Source: Sinonovacula constricta
Taxonomy: Eukaryota > Mollusca > Bivalvia > Cardiida > Solecurtidae
DNA length: 64,000 bases
Direction: 5' to 3'
NCBI GenBank assembly: GCA_007844125.1
Contig: CM017556.1
Span: 24,125,277 to 24,189,276 of the forward strand
Positions 39,177 through 49,320 of this stretch are shown piece after piece. How positions within the stretch are numbered: the first letter of the stretch is position 1; each line of letters opens with the position of its first letter. The position numbers were made by a program, and so were the translations under genes. The notes below the pieces were generated by a model. That model saw nothing but the letters and a program-made list of their open reading frames with translations, did no database searches and was not told the DNA's origin.

Positions 39177-42100
39177 CTACTGAATACCGAAAGACACTTG
39201 TTTACCGAAAGATACCGAAAGACACTTTGTTTTACCGAAAGACACTTAATAAAACGTAATAAAAGCATCTTTTGTTGTTTTCTTTAGTTAATATGTTGAA
39301 ATATTAGTATATGAACAAAATGCCAAAGATTCATTGTAATAGAAATAAGCTTTTGATAGTTATAAGACGTTGTTTACAAATGCCGTGAGAAGTACACAAA
39401 CATGATAAATACCACTTAATTGGTACATGACTTTCATTACCGAAATACACTTAATACATTGAAATTAAAGCATAATTAGCTGTTTTATTAAGTAAATATG
39501 TTGAGAAAAAAGGATATGAATTAAATGCCAAAGATTCATTGTAACTGAAATAAGCTTTTGATAGTTATAAGACATTTTTACAAATGCCACGAGAAGTACA
39601 CAAACATGACAAATACCATTTAATTGATAACCTGGCTGTGTTAAGTTATTATGTGGTTGTGATCGGTACTGTTAGAACATTGTAAAAAACTTATTGTTAA
39701 AAACAATAAACACAACACAACATGCATAAGTATTATGGCATACATTGGATACAATTACTTATGCTTTTTGTCTGAAGTCATTCTGAAAAACATCAATACA
39801 ATGTTGTAAAACAATCAAGTACAATTAAGACCATTCAAGATCAAGAAGAAGACAATAAATACATATCATATATACTTAAAAACTGTCCACTTACCTTGCC
39901 GAAACATACATGTATATGCTATAATACAATTAAAATACATTCACACATTCATATCAAGAATATCTGCGCAGAAAATAACACACATCACCAAACTAACAAA
40001 GGCAGTGAAAAGATAGCATGTTTTTATAAAAATGAATACAAATAATACACCACATGATGATAATCTGATGTTAATGTCGGTGCATATTTAATGCGAGGGC
40101 CATTCAACTGAACGTCCTATCCGACTATCAATATATACATCTATTTATATTTGTAAAAAAACTAACAACAAAAAAAAAAAAACAATTATATACAGACATC
40201 TAAACATATGTAAACAAATAAGTTAAGTTAAACTGAACCTATAAGCTGATTTTGCACAGAAGGCTCTGTAAGGTGTTCTCAAACTCATATACGCATTGGA
40301 ACTTTGTCGGTGCATATTTAATGCGAGGGCCGTTCAGGCTGCTGAGCGTCCTATCCGACTTCCAATATATGCATGAAATAAATAGAAATTAACGTTTCAA
40401 CTGCCCTAAATGATAAAAGAATGTTGACGAGGACTTTAATAGCTGACCTATATTCCATTTTTTTGTAATTGTATGAAATGGGTATCACTGTTTGTGCTTT
40501 TTCAATGGCATTGTCACTGTCCGTACATTTACTTTTCGCTTTCTTTGACATGGTTTTTTCCGTCTGTGCGCGGTGCCACTACAGAAGTTTGACCATTTGA
40601 GGATGTGACAATCCTATCTGCCTTTATAACAAAAGATCGGTACTTTTTGTACAAATTATTTCTTTGTTGTTCAGTCATAGCAATCCATTGTAATTTTGAA
40701 ACCTGAAAATGCTGGTGCGAAGCAGCAAGGCGAAATTCCTAAGTAGCCAAAAGTGCACTCCTTAACTCCATGAATTGACCATCCACGAGTTTGTTAGTCA
40801 ACCTAACGAACTCGGGTAGACTTTTGGTTTCCCAATTTACTGTTTGTTTTAGGACGTGGTTGATGGACTCTGCATTGTTGTTAGTCCAACTAGAGCTTAT
40901 GAAACCAGCTCTCATCGGCTCGTTAACCTTGTATTTTAATAGATCTTTCAGTCGCCGATGAAAGTAAATAACAAATTTGTCGGCCATATTTGTACAGTAC
41001 TTTTCTAATTCATCGCACTTGTATTCAAAGCAAATATTGTCAGTTGCTCCAACAATGCCGTCCTGGCCAAAGATTTTGTTCAAAATAACCTTTCTTTCAT
41101 TTAGACTTACTCCATCATCTGTTAGTTGTTGTCGGACATTTTCTTGTAAATGCCTGGTACACAGAACATGAGTTGAAAGAGGAAATTCTGTGATAATGGC
41201 TTTTACCATAGTTTTTTCATCATCGGTACCTACCACAAGTTTTGTTACTTCGGTTCCTGACAGTTTTAGTTTCAGAAGGTGAAAAAATTGGCTAAATGTT
41301 TCATAGTCACTATTGTCATGTATGAATATTGGGCCTACAAAAAGAGGTGGTTCTTCTGTTGTTGTTCTGGTAACAGTCAATTGTTTGTAACATGTTACCG
41401 TGACATGCATTTTACAAAGCATGAACGTTTTATCAACCCCTAAAACTGTTTGCCCAGAACAACAAAGATTCTTAATATCTACAATTTGTTCATCAGTATA
41501 CAAAATTATTGTCGGCGGCCTGCCGCTAGTCCTAATAACGGAACGCACGAAACTATGACTTTCATTTACCATGTTTTCTAAGAAACTTATCTGATCAGCA
41601 ATGTTTGTTGTCAATGTATTTCCATCCAGTTTTGCAGCCTTTGACTTTTCATATTGCAGCTTGTTGTAAATTGTTTTCACCCCCCCCCCCCCCCCCCCCC
41701 CCCCCTGTGGACGAGTAACCTCATCATATTTGTCTTTTAGTTTTAAATAAATCTCGGCAGGTTTGCAACTTTCTCTCATGCCCTCAATGTACTTTAACAC
41801 AAAAGTTGGAGTTCTAAGAAACTCTGTCTGTTTATGAGAAAGCCCATGGGATGCTAGGCCAGGGAATTGACCAATATACTCTACTAGTGCTAGGGTGCTT
41901 TCGAGACCCCCCTCCCCAAGCCATGTTACCCTTTTCTTGTACTTTTCATTGGCCTTTAAAGTGGTATAGTACCGGTGAATGACAACAATTTGATTTTTAT
42001 CTGGCTGTGGTGTCATAGGTAAGTACTCAGTTTTTTTTGTTGACTCGCTTCTTATGACAATAAAGACCTTTTTTTTTTAAATGTCAATGTGAGATCGCCA

Positions 42101-42749
42101 TTATCATGAGTGATACATGTCCGCTTGGGAGTGTTATAACAAACAGTATTCACTTTGTTTCTCGAATTACAATTAGACACTAATTAATTGTATCACTAAT
42201 TAATTAATTGTTAAGCATCCACTGCGTTCTGATTGTAATCAAACAATTAAATATAAACAAACAATTAAAATATAATAGACAGTAAGACATTTCACCAAAA
42301 TTTGCTTTTGCTTTGTCTAAGGGGAAACAACTCAGACAACAAGGCAATACGCAACATGACTTCGTACTACAACATTTTAAAAACACATTAAATGACAACG
42401 TGTCTTTGGCATTTATTTCATATACTAATATTTCAACATATTAACTAAATAAAACAGCAAATTATGCTTTAATTTCAAAGTATTCAGTGTATTTCGGTAA
42501 TCAAAGTCATGTGGTATTTATCATGTTTGTGTACTTCTCACGGCATTTGTAAACAACGTCTTATAACTATCAAAAACTTATTTCTATTACAATGAATCTT
42601 TGGCATTTTGTTCATATACTAATATTTCAACATATTAACTAAAGAAAACAACAAAAGATGCTTTTATTACGTTTTATTGAGTGTCTTTCGGTAAAACAAA
42701 GTGTCTTTCGGTATCTTTCGGTAAACAAGTGTCTTTCGGTATTCAGTAG
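39177..42749 (-). mobile_element. MULE-type DNA transposon, 3.57 kb, with long terminal inverted repeats
   Basis: The left end (39177-~39535) and the reverse complement of the right end (~42395-42749) match closely over about 355 bp, both starting CTACTGAATACC. Each end carries several copies of ACCGAAAGACAC, likely transposase-binding sites. The left arm also has a ~200-bp direct repeat (about 39240 and 39443). The flanks GATCCTCCCCCGG and GACCCTCCTCCCCGG are similar and may be an imperfect target duplication. A MULE-like transposase lies inside on the minus strand. Two ~70-bp blocks at 40076-40146 and 40305-40374 are direct repeats of each other. Confidence 0.85.
40529..42110 (-). pseudogene. 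MULE-type transposase, damaged
   Basis: The longest open stretch (40739-42016) has 425 codons. It shows the MULE catalytic pattern: GVDKTF (first Asp), VVGTDDEK (second Asp), CTRH (CxxH) and NNNAESINHVLK (Glu). Three defects are visible. An in-frame TAG at 40739-40741 is followed by 69 more sense codons in frame, ending at 40529. The coding sequence seems to shift by one base at an A10 run near 42071-42080, upstream of which an open stretch (GDLTLTF) reads on in the other frame. A 26-base C run (41680-41705) encodes a Gly tract. Homopolymer errors in the assembly could explain two of these. The element is probably inactive now, but its ends are nearly intact. Confidence 0.8.
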
Positions 42750-42809
42750 GACCCTCCTCCCCGGATGCTGCGAATCGGCTCTAGGTCAAATGGAATTCTG
42801 GGCAATTCA

Positions 42810-42870
42810 TTTTAACTACTTCCGGTGTGAGGCAAATCGCTTCGTTTCTGGTCATTTGGGAATCCCTAGT
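42810..42870 (-). promoter_or_regulatory. Candidate intersectin promoter patch with ETS site
   Basis: A GC-richer, CpG-containing patch with a perfect ETS consensus on the minus strand (ACCGGAAGT, 42818-42826). It lies upstream of the intersectin start in the gene's direction and just beyond the MULE insertion. No TATA box is seen. Ascribing it to intersectin is inference from position; no transcript start can be read from the sequence. Confidence 0.35.
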
Positions 42871-42889
42871 AAAAGCCGATAACAACCAA

Positions 42890-43655
42890 GTAGACAAATG
42901 TTCGCGAAACATCGGGCGTTTCCGTTTGTTTGTTGTTGTGTTTTAATCAAAGCGCTGAAATATCATTTCATACAGAATTACTCCTACTGTATATACCCCT
43001 GCAGAAGACTCAATGCTATAAATGTCAAGAATGTATTATATTTTGTTTTGATTTGTAGATTGCGTGTATTATTTAGCAATATCCAATTTTTTGGTACTAT
43101 TTTCACAATATAAAATTGCCCTTTTTCGGACTATGACAATATGGTTAAAAGGGCTTACTAGAATTTTGTTGTTTTACAATAAGCAGATTTTTTGTTGAAA
43201 ATATATATTGAGGTCACAGCTGTAAGATTGATTCTGCGATAGAATAGAGCAAAAATGCAATTTAACATTATATTCAAGCATAATAAAAACACAAACAGTT
43301 GCAGTAGTTTTACCATTTGTGTAGGACAAAATACCTCCCGAACAAAATCCCATTGTAGCATAGGCGGACAAAATCTCAAATCCACCCCCACCCCCACCCC
43401 CGCAAAAAAGACAAAATCACTTAATCACTCCTGTAAATTTATTTCTGTAAAATATATCTTGAAGTTGGAATTTTATCAGAAAAAAATCCGATATTATTAT
43501 CAATGTATTTACGACACTTAACTGTGCGTACTAAATAAACCTTATCACAAAATCATTAGGTGTTTGTCTGCCCTTGCAAAAATGAACAGGAAGAATCGAA
43601 GATTTTGTCCCTACTCCGTTTTTAACAATGTAAATGTTTATTGATGTCCTACACC
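42890..43655. other. Intergenic, nothing recognised
   Basis: AT-rich, with a CCCCCAC microsatellite at about 43382-43402. Short open frames lack any family signature. Confidence 0.5.
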
Positions 43656-43659
43656 TGAC

Positions 43660-44060
43660 TGACAAGTGAACCATAACGCCATAATCGTCATTTAAAACAC
43701 GTATGTCCTATCTGAGCCACGCTGCACAGTTAGCTATTTTTAAACTACGAAAAACACGTGACCTCTTATGTTTTAGCTCATCCACATCACTCGCAGTGAC
43801 GTCGATGTCTATTGTTAGCAGAAATTCCAATCGTTCTTATTTATAGATTTTAAAAGAATGATCATTTAAGTGTTGATTAACGAGTTTTACTGCCCTACAA
43901 TTGAGGTACTGTTGAAAGTCATTAAAAGCTCAGACTGAAGAATGATTTTTTTTATTATTTTTTTTGCAGAAATCATGTATAATTACACCAAACAGTGATA
44001 AGATATTGTTAAATATATATGATATAGGCAACCTATCTGATACTACCTTAAACAATTTAT
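43660..44060 (+). repeat. Dispersed repeat R1, copy 1
   Basis: Aligns with 44810-45235 over its length: CCTATCTGAGCCACGC, TATTTTTAAACTACGAAAAA, CACGTGACC, TGACGTCGAT and GATATAGGCAACCTAT. It contains an E-box (43755-43760) and a CRE-like site (43797-43804). Confidence 0.8.
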
Positions 44061-44659
44061 GCAGTTTTCGTTGGCTAAAAGATGTTGCTGTTTCAAACAT
44101 TTAAATGATCCAAATGAACAGTGTACTGGAACACTACGGTAGCTAGTATGACGATGTGTGCACAATCTGTTATATTTTGGTTCAAGTTTTAATAAACGCT
44201 TTGCTTGTTTGATGTGCCGGAACTCAAACATCTTTGTTATTTTGGTAATCCTTCGATAATTACTGATTGTTGTATTTTGTTGGGTCCAACATCTAACAAA
44301 GCATTCGAGTTGAATCAGCACTGTTTTGTTTGTCACATCATTTATTGGAGGCTCCACTCGAAGTTTTGGATTTTTTTAAGACGAGTTTTGCTTGTAAGTT
44401 CCATAAATATTGATTACGAAATTATGCACAACACGCTCTCGAACACCCAACAGAAATATAAATTCAGGCAATATTAATGCATATCTGTTAAGCATAATGT
44501 CCGCCGACAATGAAATGGTTGTTTGCTGAAAAAATTGCGCTAAGAATTGTTTAGAAAATAATTTCCTCCAATTACATGCAAACGGCGATCGATGGAAAAA
44601 CGGAGCTACAAATGTAATCTACCCGCATTATACGTTCCAACTCGAAGGGAAGTATGTGC

Positions 44660-45235
44660 TTGCCTATTTCGGCATATTTTTTGGAAGAATTAAAACCAGT
44701 TTTCAACAACAAAGTTATGTTGTTAAATGTTTATGTCTTCCCATTTTCAGACATTCAGAGCCAGTTTAATGAAACCATTTAAACTATTAACCATTTGTCC
44801 AGATGCACTTCAGCACACATCTCCGACATTTACGATGGGCATTAATCACCACTCGTCATTGAAAACAGGTATTTCCTATCTGAGCCACGCGGCAGATATA
44901 TCTATTTTTAAACTTAGAAAAACACGTGACCACTTTCTTCTGAGATCACGTTGTATAGTTATCCGGCTTATCCCCTCTGACGTCGATATCTATTTTTTAG
45001 CAGAAACCACTATCGAGTTTTTTTATACAGTTGAAACCAAAACACACGCAGAGTGATTTCTTTTCGATTAGTTCTGTCTAATAATTCAGTTAAGTGTTTT
45101 AAAATCGTATTTATTAATATTAGAGTATAAATTTATACAAAAAGTATGCCCAAATTCCCCACAGCTGTGGTTGAGTATTGTTATATATGTATTTGATACA
45201 GGCAAACTATTGGATAGCACCTTTAATAGTAAATC
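44660..45235 (+). repeat. Dispersed repeat R1, copy 2, with an extra 5' segment
   Basis: As copy 1, with CACGTGAC at 44923 and TGACGTCG at 44978. The 5' segment (44660-44755, GTTATGTTGTTAAATGTTTA) recurs at 46285-46375, so the full unit may be longer than 500 bp. Confidence 0.8.
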
Positions 45236-45388
45236 GGGAAAAATGTGAATGAAAATACTCGGTTATGCTAGAGTAGTTTAAAGTGTCAAGTTATTCAAGA
45301 TAACACAAGTTTAGCAATATATTGTAGGGAATAAATAACTGGGACTTAATTTTGAACTTACTGTATGTTTAATAAAATCGTGTCTATT

Positions 45389-45645
45389 ACTTAGGTAGCA
45401 GAGCGTCGGCTTGCGGATCGGGAGGTCGTGGGTTCAAACCCCGGCCGGGTCAAATCAAAGACTTTAAAGTTGGTAGTTGTGGCTTCCCTCCTTACCCTCG
45501 AGGCTAAGGGGACAGCATTACGCCTGACTCGTCGGTGTCAGTATAATGGACCGACCGGGTTCAGTCCCTGGACACCTCATAAGTGCCCCTGTGCTATAAT
45601 GATAGAAATGTCGCTGCACAGTATCGGCAAAAATGCCGGCTAATC
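45389..45645 (+). repeat. tRNA-derived SINE, family A, copy 3
   Basis: Plus strand: GTAGCAGAGCGTCGGCTTGC, B box GGGTTCAAACCCC, body GGCTAAGGGGACAGCATTAC and the GCCGGC end. Closest of the three to an intact copy except at the first ~10 bp. Confidence 0.88.
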
Positions 45646-45771
45646 ATATACGGTGTCTATTATCAGAAAAATGTATAATCTATATCTTTAGAAGAGTTTT
45701 TTGATTTGCAGCTTGGCCATTATTTACACAACTTTCTACGTAAACAGGTTTAAACTTACACCACCCAAAAA

Positions 45772-46140
45772 AGCGCTTTTCCGCGCTTTGATTGGCAGGG
45801 GCGTGCCTGGGCGACATTTGAGTATACGCACTATTCCTAGGGACTCCGGGGGCGTGCCCCCCCCCCCCCCTCCCCATCCGGATTTGTCTAGAACAAAGAA
45901 TTGTCTTAGAAGCAGGAAGAGACAGAAATACGTCAAGATGGATTGTTGAAGATTGTGTAGAATAAGAAAAATGTTTAAATTACATGGATTTTAATAATAA
46001 AGACAATTAACTGGTAGTGTCTAACCCGGGTTAGGCGACGATTTAAATTCGCTTTTAGGCGTTTTTATTTTTTCAATTTTCGGAAGCAACTGTACGCACG
46101 TGCATAAGCCCAGGCACGCCCCTGATTGGTTCTAAGCGCT
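45772..46140. mobile_element. MITE-like inverted-repeat element, 0.37 kb
   Basis: The left arm AGCGCTT...GATTGG and GGGGCGTGCCTGGGC (45798-45812) is matched inverted by GCCCAGGCACGCCCC, TGATTGG and TAAGCGCT at 46108-46140. A poly-C run lies inside near 45857. Target duplication was not resolved. Confidence 0.6.
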
Positions 46141-46284
46141 AATCAGAAGCGTAATGTTGCCCCAACCCCTCCTCTCAGACCTGCCAGGTCTATACTGCGG
46201 ATCCAAAGGCGATAATAAGACAGAAAATGGACGAATGCACAGTGTGACAGAAGTGAACTGCAAGGAAAATATATGTTTTCCTGT

Positions 46285-46375
46285 TTGGGCATAATTTGAT
46301 ATGAAGAATTTGAACCAAGTCTCAACAACAATGTTATGTTGCTTAATGTTTATGTCTCCGTTTTTTTTTCTTCAG
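46285..46375 (+). repeat. R1-associated segment, second copy
   Basis: GAATTTGAACCAAGTCTCAA and CAACAATGTTATGTTGC match 44670-44755 at about 80% by eye. Confidence 0.6.
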
Positions 46376-47063
46376 AATTTTTAAGTCGAATCAAAATAAA
46401 CCCATTAAAAAGATCTGCCTTTCAGATACTATTTCAGATTCCCATCTCCAACATTCTAGAAACAAACAGTTTCCGAGAAGCATATATGACAACTTATGTT
46501 AAAGTCGGTGATGAAAAGATTTGGATCCCGGTCTGTTATCGGGTTGGTTAACTGGTTACGCGAGCTGGGTAAGAAATAGATTTTTTTTCTTATTTATGTA
46601 AAAGATACCGCAATGCACAGAAAGGCGTTTCTTACTATGACGAGCATATGTTTTGATTAACTTAAAACTGTTTTAATCTTTCTTATATGAATAAAAATAT
46701 TTATAAACAAACCAACCTGTCAGCCAACGCAGAAGGTGTAGCTATTAATAATGCTACACGACCAACCATCTCGAGGAGTAATAAGCATTAACAGGGCGAA
46801 ACACTTTCTTCCGCCAGTCAAAGAAAAACGCGCACTTGTTAACTTGGAGAGAGGGGAGAGATATCCAACCTTGTGCACAACCACCGTGCTGCTTGTTTCC
46901 CAGTTCCTGTATTTTCTTTGACTGGGGATCTGCTGAATGATTGTTTAAACACGTAGACATATTAGAATAGGAACACGCACAGGCATTTTGATAAGCAAGA
47001 AAAGTGGTTCTACTAGCAAAGGGTACTATCCTATATTTAATATTAGCAACGCAATAAGGCAAT

Positions 47064-47282
47064 ATGTGGTGCCAGATTGACAAGATAGCTCAGGACCGAA
47101 GAAAGTGGAAATCCTTTATAGACACCTATGTCATGCCAAGGATGAAAGGGTTTAACGATACGAATAGTCGAGAAACGGGCATACGGAACACGTTCCTAGG
47201 CAGGGATCACAAAGAACCACTGACCTTTCCAGAATCATGGCGAACACCACCTCCAAGAAAGAAATCTTCGCCAGCCACTTAA
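47064..47282 (+). other. Short open frame, possible end of another LINE
   Basis: Contains IDKIAQDRRKWKSFIDTYV, which resembles the last residues of many LINE ORFs (AQDR.x.W..F). The rest is not recognised. Weak evidence. Confidence 0.25.
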
Positions 47283-47459
47283 TGACAATATTCAATTTCG
47301 ACTAAAAAGACGGAGAGTATTGCTTGGCCAAATATAAGTGATTAGAGCTATACTGCAATTGATATGGAACTAGATACGATTCTGTGTTTATTATTCCCAG
47401 AAGTCATAGAAAAGAAATACCCTAACACCTGAGACCAAAATGTTTGGCCTGGAAATGCA

Positions 47460-48420
47460 GTACCATTGCCCAAACGCCCTTACCGAAAAGAAGGTGAGAT
47501 CAAAAGGTCTAGGTCAGAGATGAGTTCCATGGAAGGAAGTAATTACATTGTAATAAAGGCAAGTTCTTCTTCAGCACCAGGTCCAAGTCAGATTTCTTAC
47601 AAAGTGAACACAAAGCGTCCCAAGCTTCTAAAGCACGTGTTGAAAGCTGTCTGAGTGGTGTAGTAACAGGGAATGTCATAGCGTGTTGGAAACATGCAGA
47701 AAGCTGTCTTATCCAGAAAAAATACTTCATGACTACAACTTCAGAACATTTTCTCTGTTGAATGTAGAATGCAAAATATCCTGTCTGTACTGGCAGAAGT
47801 ATGACTGCTTACATGCTAGACAACCACTACATTGGCACCCCTGTTCAGAACGGAGGAAACTGATAAGTCTTTGCTTTCACTATATGTCGGGCAGGCAAGT
47901 GCCACAACCCAGCTGCTATACAGTTGGGTTATAATGATGCTATGGCTCGACCTGACCAACGCATACGGGTCTATCCCGCATCAAATGATTTAAACATCAC
48001 TTAGTTATTATCATGTTCCTGGACATGCATCAAACATTAACATGAACGACTTTAGTGACATGCATCTGAGGTTTTCTTACTTTGACACTGAGTGGATTCT
48101 TCAGCAAAAAAAGGTTTATCACGGGCTGCACATTTGTTTTGCCATCTAGTTTGTGATGAGCCTGAATATGATCACCAAGGCGGCAGAGAAAGAATTACAT
48201 GGACAAGAACGCTGTCCAAGCCAGAAAAGTCTAGATGTCAATCAGTAATTGAAAACCATATGACGTCACTTTAAATTCAGGAAAAGGAGATCCCATCTTT
48301 AGCCAAGAATCAGTAAAGTGCCCGGGAAAATGGTTTTGTTCGACATTGACACACAAGACTCGTCAAGAACAATCCAACAGCAAGCAAAACAAGGTGTGAA
48401 AAATGTGAAAAGTTGTCGGT
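47460..48420 (+). pseudogene. Decayed LINE reverse transcriptase
   Basis: RT-like peptides appear in order but in different frames. SSAPGPSQISYKV (about 47575-47610) is the APG-x-G/S block. FSLLNVECKI (about 47750) is the RT fingers block, then TAYMLDNHYIGTPVQNGGN. LDLTNAYGSIPHQM (47943-47984) holds the first catalytic Asp. WTRTLSKPEKSR (about 48200-48235) resembles the thumb segment WARMSFKPAKSR. Stops and frameshifts separate them. The order matches RT ORFs of non-LTR elements common in bivalve and cnidarian genomes. It is certainly inactive. Confidence 0.7.
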
Positions 48421-49244
48421 AAGTTAAATATTTGATTCTCCTCAGTAAGTCTGAACAGCACATATTGTGTAATAACTTTGTATATTTAATTTTTAGTTGC
48501 CCACAAAATATATTTACTTTTAGGCATGGAAAATAGTAATACCAATTTCTGGCTTTCAACATATGTAAATAAAATTGCATATACAAATCCAAACGACTGC
48601 ACAAACAACTTGATAAGCCTCTTGCGAAGTACAATAAAATGAAAGTATAATATAATGTATATCATTTAAACCAGACAAATTATCGATTCGAGGTCTATAA
48701 ACCAGTTTAAGGCCTTCTTCAAAAAGGAAGAACCTGCGGATTTTCAGGATGTGTCCAGCACACATGTGACCTAACAGAGCTGCTACACGAAGTCAGAAAC
48801 ACTATGGAACTGATGGTAGTAAGGCTTGACCTGACCAATGTCAGCTAATAAAGCCAACTGCCCATCACCTTAGTTGTAGAGGACTTTAAACTTTCCTAAA
48901 CTGGAGATTATTTAGACGAGAAAATGAGATGTACAGGGATTATATTAACGGACGGACCCCGTAAATATTTCGTCCATTTCAAGTTGTTAATTCATCCTGG
49001 CAAGCGTACTGTACAGTGGAGGGAATGTATTAACCAACGACCTATCCATCAGTGATGTGCAAATGTTTGCTTGTTCTTGACGTTTACCGCAGTGACTGTA
49101 GACTACGTTTTAAGGTATATGAAGGTACTTTCAACATTACCTGTGCTATGAATTTCAGTGAGTTTCAACCGGCGCTTACCTGTTTAAATGCATTTAACAC
49201 TGGCCCGTTGAGGAATCGATGTGACATTGCAGACATGAACTATT

Positions 49245-49320
49245 AAATAGTGACGTCATGCCCGTTTACGCATGCGCGTCGAGGTCCGCGGCCCTGCATG
49301 CGCGTCGAAATTACGACCAG
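49245..49320. promoter_or_regulatory. CpG-rich patch with CRE palindrome and two NRF1-like motifs
   Basis: TGACGTCA at 49251-49258, then GCATGCGCGTCGA twice (49270-49282 and 49296-49308). GCATGCGC is close to the NRF1 core. It lies in otherwise AT-rich DNA 3.5 kb upstream of the 261-codon plus-strand ORF, for which it could be a promoter. No transcript evidence is available. Confidence 0.35.

Noticed and set aside
43158..45056. Several frames of 65-109 codons
   Set aside because: They overlap dispersed repeat R1, lack domain signatures and splice context, and differ between repeat copies.
46754..47083. A 109-codon minus-strand frame
   Set aside because: No family resemblance, rare start context, and located amid retrotransposon debris.
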